From Variovorax sp. KK3 (lineage in GTDB: Bacteria > Pseudomonadota > Gammaproteobacteria > Burkholderiales > Burkholderiaceae_C), in the NCBI RefSeq assembly GCF_001984055.1, contig NZ_LYVO01000048.1, positions 1 through 51,213 on the forward strand: a DNA stretch of 51,213 nucleotides, given 5' to 3'. The notes under the pieces were generated by a model, which worked only from the letters and a program-made list of their open reading frames with translations, had not been told where the DNA came from and did not search any database. Shown here one piece after another: positions 17,276 to 24,427 of the stretch; the first letter of the stretch is position 1; each line of letters starts with the position of its first letter. The translations under genes were made by a program, and so were the position numbers.

Positions 17276-18196
17276 CTATTCCGGCTGTGCATCCAGCGCC
17301 GCGGTGCGGTTGCGGCCCCGCTCGCTGTGCAGCATGTAGAGCCCCGAGCCGACCAGCAGCGCGATGCCGAGCCAGGCCCACCCCGTGGGCACCTCGCCCC
17401 AGATCCCGTAGCCCAGCACCATGGCGAAGAGCACCGCCGTGTAGCGGAACGGGGCGGTCAGCGACACCTCCCCGGCGCGCATGCACTGCACCAGCAGGAA
17501 GTAGCCCGAGGCCAGAAAGCCCGCGGCCACGCCGAGCAATGCGAACTCGCGCAGGCCGAAGGGCTGCCACCCGGTGGCCAGCGTGATGCAGCCCGACAGC
17601 ACGGTGACGGCCAGGGCCGTGGCCAGCGTGATGATGATCGACGGGATGGACGGGTCGATGCTGCGCGTCATCAGGTCGCGCATGGCATGGAACAGCGTGC
17701 CCAGCAGGCACAGCAGGGCCCAGGCGTTGAAGCCGTCGCTGCTCGGCTGCACCACGCACAGCACGCCGACGAAGCCCAGCATCACGGCCGACCAGCGCGC
17801 GGCGCCGGCGCGCTCGCCCATGAAGAGCACGGCGAACAACGTCATGAAGAGCGGCGCGGCGAGGTTGATGGCGGTGGCGTTGCCGATGGGCAGCTGGAAC
17901 AGCGACAGCAGGTACAGCATGGTCGCGCAGGCATCGATCGCGCCGCGCAGCGCCACCCGCGGGTTGAGCACGGAGCGCAGCTCGCGCAGCGCGCCCTGGC
18001 CCTGCGCCACCCCCAGCACCAGCGCCGATGCCATGAGCCCGCGCACGAAGATCAGCTGCGCCGACGGCATGGATTCGCTCACGAGCTTGACCAGCGCATC
18101 GTTGGTCACGAAGCAGCCCATGGCCGCCATCATCGTGACGATGGCGCGCGTGTTGGCGTGGGAGGAGGGCCTTGCGGACCAGGACGGTGAACTCAT
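17276..18196 (-). CDS. EamA/DMT-family transporter
   Basis: This 306-residue inner-membrane protein has ten hydrophobic segments in two EamA repeats, the architecture of drug/metabolite exporters such as RhtA-like and YddG-like carriers. Segments such as MMAAMGCFVTNDALVKLVSE (first helix), AINLAAPLFMTLFAVLFMGE (the conserved helix 4 with its ending GE) and PFRYTAVLFAMVLGYGIWGE (the same pattern in the second repeat) support the call. The start MSSPSWSAR was chosen because the upstream open frame lacks family sequence. It lies 159 bases upstream of the histidine kinase gene on the same strand. The substrate cannot be told from sequence. Confidence 0.88.
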   Translation of the reverse strand: MSSPSWSARPSSHANTRAIVTMMAAMGCFVTNDALVKLVSESMPSAQLIFVRGLMASALVLGVAQGQGALRELRSVLNPRVALRGAIDACATMLYLLSLFQLPIGNATAINLAAPLFMTLFAVLFMGERAGAARWSAVMLGFVGVLCVVQPSSDGFNAWALLCLLGTLFHAMRDLMTRSIDPSIPSIIITLATALAVTVLSGCITLATGWQPFGLREFALLGVAAGFLASGYFLLVQCMRAGEVSLTAPFRYTAVLFAMVLGYGIWGEVPTGWAWLGIALLVGSGLYMLHSERGRNRTAALDAQPE

Positions 18197-18288
18197 GGCG
18201 AACGAAGAGACATGTCTCGTGAGGCGACGCGGGCGCGTGGGCCCGATCCTGCCACAGGCAATCGACTCCGGCCCGCGAGGCCGATGGT

Positions 18289-18708
18289 CTAAGTGGAAGT
18301 GCTGTTCGCGCCCCCACGCATCGGCAACTGCGATTCGATCGCCATCTTGTCGACCACCGACCAGACCCGCGCGATCTTCCCGTCCTCGAATTCGTAGAAC
18401 ACGTTCTCCGAAAACGAAACACGCCTGCCGTCGACCGCAAGGCCCATGAAGTCGCCCACCGGCGAGCAGTCGAAGTCGAGCCGGCTGGCCACCATGGGCG
18501 GATCGACGGCCAGCAGTCGCACGTTGAAGCGCAGGTCGGGTATGTCGCGGAAGTCCTTCTCCAGCATCTCGCGGTAGCCGGCAAGCCCGAACGGCCGGCC
18601 GTTGTGCATCGCGTCGTCGGCGACGTAGCGACCCAGTTCCGCCCAGTCCTGGCGATTCAGGCATTCGATGTAGGCGTGGTAGACGCGGAGCATTTCGGCT
18701 TTCGTCAT
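18289..18708 (-). CDS. SnoaL-like / ester-cyclase family protein
   Basis: This 139-residue protein is of the NTF2-like SnoaL fold, a family that includes polyketide cyclases and many proteins of unknown role. Visible features are the opening helix VYHAYIECLNRQDWAELGRY, DDAMHNGRPFGLAGYREML, and strands ending SFSENVFYEFEDGKIARVWS. GGAG lies 9 bases before the ATG. The YjbQ gene ends 14 bases upstream, so the two probably form one transcript. Nothing nearby indicates a substrate. Confidence 0.85.
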   Translation of the reverse strand: MTKAEMLRVYHAYIECLNRQDWAELGRYVADDAMHNGRPFGLAGYREMLEKDFRDIPDLRFNVRLLAVDPPMVASRLDFDCSPVGDFMGLAVDGRRVSFSENVFYEFEDGKIARVWSVVDKMAIESQLPMRGGANSTST

Positions 18709-18722
18709 CGTGTGCGCTCCGT

Positions 18723-19145
18723 TCAGTTGCCCAGCAGATGCAGCACCACCTGCCGACGATGCGGCCGCACGCGATGCTCCCACACGTAGATGCCTTGCCA
18801 CGTGCCCAAGGCCAGGCGCCCGTCGGTCACCGGAATCGACAACTGCACGGCCGTGAGCGCGGCCCGCACGTGCGCCGGCATGTCGTCGGGCCCTTCGTCG
18901 CGGTGGCGGAACAGCGGGTCGCCGTCCGGCACCAGGCGCGCGAAGAAGCGGTCGAGATCCGCTTGCACGTCGGGGTCGGCGTTCTCCTGGATCAGCAGGC
19001 TGGCCGAGGTGTGGCGGATGAAGAGGGTGAGCAGGGCAGTCTGCACACGCTGGGCGTGGACCCACTCGGTCACGTAGCGCGTGATCTCGACCAAGCCGCG
19101 GCCCGGGGTCGGGATGTCGAGGGTGGTGCTGAACTGGCTGGGCAT
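18723..19145 (-). CDS. YjbQ family (UPF0047) protein
   Basis: The 140-residue product spans the whole family. It shows the characteristic LTLFIRHTSASLLIQENADP (about residues 40-59), then RHRDEGPDDMPAHVRAAL and TDGRLALGTWQGIYVWEHR. These His and Glu/Asp residues form the metal site seen in structures. The E. coli homologue has weak thiamin-phosphate synthase activity; the physiological role is unsettled. It is the first gene of a two-gene unit with the SnoaL-like gene. A DYPSTV-repeat protein gene lies 69 bases upstream in the same direction. Confidence 0.93.
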   Translation of the reverse strand: MPSQFSTTLDIPTPGRGLVEITRYVTEWVHAQRVQTALLTLFIRHTSASLLIQENADPDVQADLDRFFARLVPDGDPLFRHRDEGPDDMPAHVRAALTAVQLSIPVTDGRLALGTWQGIYVWEHRVRPHRRQVVLHLLGN

Positions 19146-19214
19146 GGGCGGAAGGGTACGCCTTCGGCCGCCCGCGCCGCGCCGCTATCGCTCGCCGCGT
19201 GCGCGGCGTTTCAC

Positions 19215-19832
19215 CTATCGCTGCGCTGCGGAACTACGCGGCACGAACACCGTGCGCGGGTAGTCCTGCTGCGGCGGCATCTTTCGCGCAGCAACGGAGG
19301 CCGGAGCCACCCGAGGAATGAACACAGTGCTCGGGTAATCGTCCTTGGGCACTGACTTCGTCGCAGCGGCCGCGCGAGGAATGAAGACCGTGCTCGGGTA
19401 GTCGTCCTGGGTCGTTGGTTTTGCCACAGCGGTCGTCCTGGGAACGATCACGGTGCTGGGGTAGTCGTCTTGCGGCGCTGATTTCACTGCCTGGGCCATC
19501 CGAGGAACGATGACCGTGCTCGGATAGTCCTCCTGCGGCATCGCTTTCGCCGTCGCGGCGGACGGCGTGAAGTTCTCGAAAACGGCAGCGTCGAAGGCGG
19601 TGGGCCTTTCGATCTTGACCGGTGCGTGGCGCTGCGACGCATTTGCGCGAAGGCGGGCCAGTTCGCTTCTTGCCTGTTCGGGTGATCGCGTTGCCGAAGC
19701 CTGCTTTCGAGCGGTTCGATCGACGGCTTGCCCGGGTGCCGGCCCGGCGACGCCGAGCGTGGCATGAATGGGGCCGTTGATCCACGCGATCAGGCGTTTC
19801 ATCAGTCGCTGGAAGGAGGTGCGGGGTGTCAT
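19215..19832 (-). CDS. Unrecognised basic protein with five tandem ~20-residue DYPSTV repeats
   Basis: The 205-residue protein matches no family I recognise. Residues about 1-95 are basic and Ala/Arg-rich, with the start MTPRTSFQRLMKRLIAWING possibly membrane-associated. From about residue 98 a unit of roughly 20-24 residues repeats five times; its core reads MPQEDYPSTVIVPR, APQDDYPSTVIVPR, TTQDDYPSTVFIPR, VPKDDYPSTVFIPR and PPQQDYPRTVFVPR, joined by Ala/Lys/Thr linkers. The core (D-Y-P-S-T-V-hydrophobic-hydrophobic-P-R) is nearly invariant while linkers vary, which points to selection on the core. No transmembrane domain follows. Base composition is like the neighbours. The reading frame is well supported by repeat conservation at the protein level. 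Confidence 0.8.
   Translation of the reverse strand: MTPRTSFQRLMKRLIAWINGPIHATLGVAGPAPGQAVDRTARKQASATRSPEQARSELARLRANASQRHAPVKIERPTAFDAAVFENFTPSAATAKAMPQEDYPSTVIVPRMAQAVKSAPQDDYPSTVIVPRTTAVAKPTTQDDYPSTVFIPRAAAATKSVPKDDYPSTVFIPRVAPASVAARKMPPQQDYPRTVFVPRSSAAQR
19294..19536 (-). repeat. Tandem ~60-bp coding repeat (four to five units)
   Basis: The same DNA pattern, roughly GGTAGTCGTCCT preceded by GTGCTC/GTGCTG on the plus strand, recurs about every 60 bases at about 19259, 19337, 19397, 19457 and 19523. It encodes the DYPSTV units. Neighbouring copies differ at many third positions, so the array is old or under protein-level selection rather than a recent slippage product. Confidence 0.7.
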
Positions 19833-19968
19833 GCCCCGGATTCTGATGTCGATGCAGCGAATACTTTCGGGCTATTTTTTGCGGCGAGCGTGAAACCGTG
19901 AAGTCCGGCACGACTCCGCGGCCGTCATGGGGATGAGGCCGGCGCTTGCGGCGTTGGAGGAATGGCCC

Positions 19969-20190
19969 CTAGCCGACTCGCACGCGTTCGAACAGCTGAA
20001 ACACGGTGACCCCAAGCGCATTGGCGATGACCTCCATCGCGTTCAGCGAAGGATTGGCGTGCCCGTTCTCGATACGGCTCAAATACGTTTGATAGAACCC
20101 GCACTTCTCGCCGAAGTCCACTTGGCTGAGCCCTCTTTCCACGCGCATGTCGCGGACCACTTTGCCAAACCGCTGAGCCAATGTTTCCAT
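19969..20190 (-). CDS. XRE-family (Cro/CI-type) transcriptional regulator
   Basis: This 73-residue protein is essentially a single helix-turn-helix domain: VRDMRVERGLSQVDFGEKCG, then FYQTYLSRIENGHANPSLNA as recognition helix and turn, ending in ALGVTVFQLFERV. Single-domain XRE proteins often repress their own promoter and a divergent gene. Here the divergent gap (20191-20282) is AT-richer than its surroundings and holds a direct repeat (20215-20240). A small plus-strand gene starts at 20283. Function as a control protein, antitoxin or housekeeping regulator cannot be decided. Confidence 0.9.
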   Translation of the reverse strand: METLAQRFGKVVRDMRVERGLSQVDFGEKCGFYQTYLSRIENGHANPSLNAMEVIANALGVTVFQLFERVRVG

Positions 20191-20214
20191 CGGGCGACTC
20201 TCGGTTCTATGCTT

Positions 20215-20240
20215 TAATTCGCATACACACTAATTCGTAT
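20215..20240. promoter_or_regulatory. Direct repeat TAATTCG(C/T)AT upstream of the XRE gene
   Basis: TAATTCGCAT at 20215-20224 and TAATTCGTAT at 20231-20240 are spaced 16 bases apart, about 1.5 helical turns. They lie 25-50 bases before the XRE start codon, where its promoter should be. Autoregulatory binding is likely but inferred. Confidence 0.5.
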
Positions 20241-20282
20241 ATTTGAACCCTTGGATCGTGATGTGCATGGGAGGAGCAGCGG

Positions 20283-20552
20283 GTGGCATCTTCAGCGAAG
20301 CAGTTCAGCAGGAAGAACGTTGACTGGCTGAGATCCATGGCGTTGCTCCGGCGGGTCGCCGCACAGGAGTTGCCCGCGGTCCTCATCTTTGACGCAGACA
20401 TCGAAGCTGCATGCGCGTTGGTGCATAGCGGTCGCGTCGAGGCGACGATGCAAGTTGTGTTTCTGCCGGACGAATGGCCTCAGCCGGGTGTGGTCGTGCG
20501 CAGGATCACGGAACTCGGCTGGATCACTCTCAAGGCATTCGGTCGGTGTTGA
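20283..20552 (+). CDS. Small protein of unknown function
   Basis: The 89-residue product starts at a GTG preceded by a strong GGGAGGAG ribosome site (about 20268-20275, spacing 7-8). I recognise no family. It has a basic N terminus (KQFSRKNVDWLRS), a central alternating hydrophobic stretch (ELPAVLIFDADIEAACALVH), and ends with GWITLKAFGRC. No signal peptide or transmembrane helix is evident. It diverges from the single-domain XRE regulator and may be under its control. Confidence that it is a real gene rests on the ribosome site and position. Confidence 0.55.
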   Translation: MASSAKQFSRKNVDWLRSMALLRRVAAQELPAVLIFDADIEAACALVHSGRVEATMQVVFLPDEWPQPGVVVRRITELGWITLKAFGRC

Positions 20553-20639
20553 CCGATGGCCACTGGGCAGCCACTGTGAAGGTAGTACGCCGGACGCGGG
20601 ATAGACAAGCGGCGATTCACAGATCGACAATCGCGCACC

Positions 20640-21224
20640 ATGAACAAGCGGCACTTTCTCGGTACGGCCGCCATCGCAAGCCTTGCCCCGTATGTTGGCG
20701 CCCAAGCGGCGGACCCGGTCCGCAAGGGCCCGGGCCTGATGACCATCAGCGGTGCCATCGGCAAGACCAACCGCGGCCCGCTCGATCCGGCGCTCGATCA
20801 GCTTCTCGTGAAGCACGGCGTGAAGTTCGACAAAGCCTTCGTGGTGGACGCGGAAGCGCTGCGCGGCCTGCCGGCCGTGCGGATCAAGCCGACGCTGGAG
20901 TACGACGCCAAGCCGCATGTGCTGTCGGGGCCGCTGCTCACCGGCGTTCTGGAACTGGCCGGCGTGCCGACTTCCGGCGACGTGCTGCTGGCCATGCGCG
21001 CGGTCGACGGCTACGTGGTGCCGGTCAAGATCGCCGACGCGCGCAACTACAAGATGATCGTGGCCACCGAGATCGACGGCGCCCCGCTCGCGCTCGGCGG
21101 CCTGGGGCCGCAGTGGGCGGTGTACGAGGCCGACACGCTTACGGCGTTCAAGGACAAGCCGTTGAAGGAGCGGTTCGCGCTGTGCCCGTGGGGGCTGTAT
21201 AGCATCGAGGTAACGCCTGGATGA
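20640..21224 (+). CDS. Exported SUOX-fold (molybdopterin-oxidoreductase-like) protein lacking a visible cofactor cysteine
   Basis: The 194-residue protein has an N-terminal export signal (MNKRHFLGTAAIASLAPYVGA, cleavage after AQA). The mature region follows the small sulfite-oxidase-fold pattern: LMTISGAIGKTN, LSGPLLTGVLELAGV, AMRAVDGYVVPV, GGLGPQWAVYEAD and C-terminal CPWGLYSIEV. In true members a Cys near the middle of the domain ligates molybdenum. Here the only cysteine is at the extreme C-terminal strand, so cofactor binding is doubtful. It may be a cofactor-free relative with a binding role. It is a single plus-strand gene between a small unknown gene and the AT-rich defence-like pair. 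Confidence 0.75.
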   Translation: MNKRHFLGTAAIASLAPYVGAQAADPVRKGPGLMTISGAIGKTNRGPLDPALDQLLVKHGVKFDKAFVVDAEALRGLPAVRIKPTLEYDAKPHVLSGPLLTGVLELAGVPTSGDVLLAMRAVDGYVVPVKIADARNYKMIVATEIDGAPLALGGLGPQWAVYEADTLTAFKDKPLKERFALCPWGLYSIEVTPG

Positions 21225-21260
21225 GGCGTCCCTGCAATTGCCGTCACCAGGGCCAATTCA

Positions 21261-21929
21261 TTAGTCGACTAGCAAGCTCTTATATCGCTCGTTTTCGGCT
21301 GCATCAAATAACACGTTGTTCAGCGCATCTAAAAGATCGAGCAGACGTTGAGATCGCTCCAGAAACTGTTCTTTCGAAACCGGCGTTCCTTCGCCATGCG
21401 CCACTCTGTTTCGGTCTGCCACAATCTGTTCGTTTATAAAGACCCGAGTTGCGCCCCAAGTTGCGTCATCCAGTCCAATTTTTATATCTACTCCAACTGA
21501 AGACAATAGGCGTTCCACCACGTCTGATCCCGGATTGCCTTCCGTCCTTGCAGTCCATCCAGGTATATCACAAATTTCTTCGTTGCCACGGCGAATGCGC
21601 TCGGCAAGCCTTACGTGTGTGTCTGCGCTTCCCGGGTAATTAGATTCGGAGGCCTTTTTCACGTCACTGAAATACGCTAGAGCTACAAATGCTGGGTTAA
21701 GCTCCTTGATTTTGAGCTTTTTCGCAAATACATGCTCAATATACAGTTCCACTGATCTACGCAGAAATCCCTCCCAATGGGCGCAAATCAGCACAAGACC
21801 TGCCCTGCACAGGTAGATGGAATCCGTCACTCCGCTGACAGCTACTCGAAAATCGCTTATTTCCTTTTTTCTCCATGATAAGTCTCGCGTGAGTTTGGCT
21901 TGAAAACCTTCTAATGAAGCGATGGCCAT
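21261..21929 (-). CDS. HEPN-domain protein (MAE_28990/MAE_18760-like), putative RNase
   Basis: The 222-residue protein resembles the MAE_28990/MAE_18760-like HEPN family. Residues 173-178 read R-NRVA-H within VADRNRVAHGE, the R-x4-H signature of metal-independent HEPN ribonucleases. LVLICAHWEGFLRRSVELYI is the family's N-terminal helix region. HEPN RNases commonly cleave tRNA or mRNA in abortive defence or toxin-antitoxin systems. The gene begins 10 bases after the DUF262 gene and is clearly AT-richer than its surroundings, so the two form one acquired module. Whether it is an effector RNase with DUF262 as the sensor is an inference. Confidence 0.85.
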   Translation of the reverse strand: MAIASLEGFQAKLTRDLSWRKKEISDFRVAVSGVTDSIYLCRAGLVLICAHWEGFLRRSVELYIEHVFAKKLKIKELNPAFVALAYFSDVKKASESNYPGSADTHVRLAERIRRGNEEICDIPGWTARTEGNPGSDVVERLLSSVGVDIKIGLDDATWGATRVFINEQIVADRNRVAHGEGTPVSKEQFLERSQRLLDLLDALNNVLFDAAENERYKSLLVD

Positions 21930-21939
21930 CGAGCTGACT

Positions 21940-23085
21940 CTATCTGGCTGGTCTTTTTACTGCCGGTCGCCGTACATTCTTGACTTCTTCAAGAACAACT
22001 TCTGATGCAACTGGCGAAACGCGCACCATGCGTTCTCGCGCCCTTAGCCCAGAAAAGCTTCCCTTGTAAGCTCCAGTTTTCCACAGTGCTTCTACGACTC
22101 GCTTCAAGTTGAATTTTGATTTCACTTTTTTAATTTCGGGCCATTCTCTGCCGACGGCCAGCCCAAGACCTTCATAGGCAGCTAACGAGAACCCACCTCT
22201 GAACGAACCAATTTTTTCATTCCACGCGCGAAATGAGTTAATGTTTAAATGCTCATTGAAAAATTGAAAAACTGCTTTGAATCGTGTTTCTTCTGCGTCG
22301 AAGTCGTAATCGTCCTGAAGAGCAATCAATTCCATCTGCTCTCTCAGAAACTCATGCACGTCGCCGATCGATTTGGGCTCCACATCGCGAAGCACAATGA
22401 AGCGCAAAGCTAAGTCCATGTCGTACTTTTCCTGCAATTGGGTTTCACTGAGTAGCGTGCATGCGCGGAAGTCGGGATCGGCTGCGAGGCTTCTCAACCA
22501 TCTGAACATTTTTGAGTTCAAGCTCACAAGTACGCAATTCCGCAATTCCTGCGGCGAAAGCGGTTCACCATAAGTGTTGAGGCGTTCAAATAGATCGAAC
22601 TTTCCAGTGGATGTGCCTTTGTGTTCTCTGGCCAGCACCTTAATATCCAAACGCGTACGTTTAAACTCGAGACGCAAAGCGCTATCCATTTTTGCAAATG
22701 TAACTTCGGCAAGGCTGGGCAGATACTTGGTCGCCTCAAGTGTCAGCGGCGGCTTTCTTTTAACTGAATCATCTTCTTCGGATGCTGGACCATTCAAGTC
22801 GCCCATGAACTCGAAAATCGTCGAAAGCCTTTGAACTCCGTCGATGACTTCCCACACCCCTTTATCGTTGGTTGCAACGTAAATTGAGGGCAGTGGAATG
22901 CCGAGTAACAAGGATTCGATTAATCGCGATTTTTGATCGATTTCCCAACGAAAGACCCTTTGAAACTCCGGATGGATGTCAAGCTCACCTTCTTTGTAGA
23001 GGTTCAGCAATTCGCCGATGGACATCGAAAGGTTGTCGGACGATATTTCGCGTCGTTTGGTGTCGACGTCGGTCTTGAGTTTCAT
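21940..23085 (-). CDS. DUF262 (GmrS-like N-terminal) domain protein
   Basis: This 381-residue protein begins MKLKTDVDTKRREISSDNLS (ATG at 23085, weak AAAGG site). An in-frame start at 23160 would add 25 residues. DUF262 landmarks are ELDIHPEFQRVFRWEIDQKS, SLLLGIPLPSIYV and the ParB-like VIDGVQRLSTI (D-G-x-Q-R), which in GmrS/Ssp-type proteins binds and hydrolyses nucleotide to control DNA cleavage. No HNH (DUF1524) motif is visible in the C-terminal half, so nuclease activity probably comes from the downstream HEPN protein. Base composition is much lower in G/C than the flanks. The pair DUF262 + MAE_28990-HEPN is known from comparative genomics of conflict systems. Confidence 0.87.
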   Translation of the reverse strand: MKLKTDVDTKRREISSDNLSMSIGELLNLYKEGELDIHPEFQRVFRWEIDQKSRLIESLLLGIPLPSIYVATNDKGVWEVIDGVQRLSTIFEFMGDLNGPASEEDDSVKRKPPLTLEATKYLPSLAEVTFAKMDSALRLEFKRTRLDIKVLAREHKGTSTGKFDLFERLNTYGEPLSPQELRNCVLVSLNSKMFRWLRSLAADPDFRACTLLSETQLQEKYDMDLALRFIVLRDVEPKSIGDVHEFLREQMELIALQDDYDFDAEETRFKAVFQFFNEHLNINSFRAWNEKIGSFRGGFSLAAYEGLGLAVGREWPEIKKVKSKFNLKRVVEALWKTGAYKGSFSGLRARERMVRVSPVASEVVLEEVKNVRRPAVKRPAR

Positions 23086-23389
23086 GGAAAGCCTTTGGTT
23101 CAATCGATTGCGCGTGAAGCATAACTCGTAACTTATCGTATCGCTGCGTTCTTGCCCCACGCTACGTCACGCAACGGACGTTCGTTCCTCGGTGCTCAAT
23201 GCGCACGACACCCCGATCTGCTGCTGGGCACGGTGAAGTCGGTCCGCGTTGGGCAGGTGGTTCATGAATGGAGGCGCCCGTTTGCCAGCCAATTGCTTCA
23301 TCTTCGCGACGGCGAAGCGCAGGCGTTGGTGGGCGTGCTGCGCACGAGTTGAAAACCGCTGCAAGAGCAGACGACCGGTCGGTGGTCCG
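23086..23389. other. Gap of about 300 bases with no recognisable gene
   Basis: The first ~80 bases continue the AT-rich composition of the DUF262 gene and should hold its promoter. From about 23165 the sequence returns to high GC. Open frames cross the GC-rich half on both strands but none shows a family motif or a ribosome site. It probably marks one edge of the acquired DUF262-HEPN segment and may contain a decayed gene end. I saw no transposase motif or convincing target duplication. Confidence 0.5.
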
Positions 23390-24322
23390 TTATCGCATCG
23401 CGTGCATCGAGCTTGCCTCGCACGCCTCGCGCCAGAACGACTCCACCGCATCCCCCAAGGTGATCCTGTCCCGGTACAGACGAATCTCCAGCGGAATGCG
23501 CCACTTCGGCAGTGCCGACTCGACCAGCCGTCCCGACGCGAGGTCGTCTTCGATCAAGGTTCGCGGAAGCCACGCGAGCCCGCGACCGTCGAGCACCATG
23601 GTGCGGAGCACCGAGGCCAGGTGCGCGGTGAAGACCACGTCGACGGGCAGCTGTTCGAGCTTCGGGCCGGCCACGGCGCGAAGGATGCGGCCCAAGCCGG
23701 ATTCGTCGCTGTAGTTCAGCAACGGCACCTGGCTCGCGCGCAGTTCGGGCAGCGCGTGGCGTGCCTTGCCCTTCGCATCGGCCGCCGACACGGGAATCAA
23801 CTCGTCGTCTCCTACCTGCGTCGATGCATAGCCGGCGGCCTCGAGCGCGCCTTTGGCCTTTGGATGCGAATGGCTCAGCACCATGTGGACCTTGCTTTGC
23901 TGCAGCAGCGACTCGCAGCGCTCCAGCACGTCGGAATCGAGCTGAATGCGCCCCAGGATCGCCCGCGTCTCGAGCCCGCGCAGCCAGGCGGGAAGAAAGG
24001 TGAAAGACAGCGCATGGGTCGACGCCAGCCGCAGCGTGCGGGCATTGGCTTCGGCCACCGTGCGGGCCTCGCCCGGCAGCCGCGCGACGTGCGCCAGCAA
24101 GTCCTGCGCGGCCCCGCGAAGCCATTCGCCGGCGGGGGTGAGCTTGGCGGGCTGCACGCTGCGGTCGAAGAGGTCGGCGCCGAGCCATTCTTCGAGCGAG
24201 CGGATGCGGCGGCTGAAGGCGGGCTGCGTCAGGTGCCGCTCGTCGGCCGCACGCGAGAAGTTGCCCGTTTCGGCCAGCACCAGAAAGTCGTCGAGCCAGA
24301 GCAGATTCATCGTCATCGTCAT
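23390..24322 (-). CDS. LysR-family transcriptional regulator
   Basis: This 310-residue LysR protein has its HTH at residues about 5-65 (LVLAETGNFSRAADERHLTQ, then PAFSRRIRSLEEWLG). The effector domain follows to about residue 300. The start MTMTMNLLWLDDFL, with GAAAG upstream, gives the standard LysR N terminus; a longer frame has 29 extra residues without family likeness. It diverges from the D(-)-tartrate dehydratase gene across 105 bases, the classic LysR-target arrangement. It therefore likely activates tarD in response to tartrate or a related acid. A LysR T-N11-A site was not pinned down. Confidence 0.92.
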   Translation of the reverse strand: MTMTMNLLWLDDFLVLAETGNFSRAADERHLTQPAFSRRIRSLEEWLGADLFDRSVQPAKLTPAGEWLRGAAQDLLAHVARLPGEARTVAEANARTLRLASTHALSFTFLPAWLRGLETRAILGRIQLDSDVLERCESLLQQSKVHMVLSHSHPKAKGALEAAGYASTQVGDDELIPVSAADAKGKARHALPELRASQVPLLNYSDESGLGRILRAVAGPKLEQLPVDVVFTAHLASVLRTMVLDGRGLAWLPRTLIEDDLASGRLVESALPKWRIPLEIRLYRDRITLGDAVESFWREACEASSMHAMR

Positions 24323-24427
24323 GGCCGGTTCTTTCAAAGCATGGAAGTCTAGAAAAACAGCATTGGTCAGCAAGGCGCGAACGCGGGAGCATAGCCCCCG
24401 TCGAAACACAACCTACCGAGCCGCACC

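Noticed and set aside
15719..18190. An 823-residue plus-strand open frame opposite the histidine kinase and EamA genes
   Set aside because: It crosses two unrelated minus-strand genes and shows no family motif, so it is not a gene.
19146..19214. GCCGCG/CGCGGC hairpin and repeated TATCGCT in the gap before YjbQ
   Set aside because: The stem is short with a two-base loop and no T-tract; such matches are common in GC-rich DNA.
20292..20918. A 208-residue minus-strand frame across the small unknown gene and the SUOX-fold gene
   Set aside because: No motif; it runs antisense to the export signal and ribosome site of the real plus-strand gene.
23167..23451. A 94-residue minus-strand frame in the gap beside the DUF262 gene
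   Set aside because: It overlaps the LysR gene end, lacks a ribosome site and matches no transposase or other family; at most a remnant.
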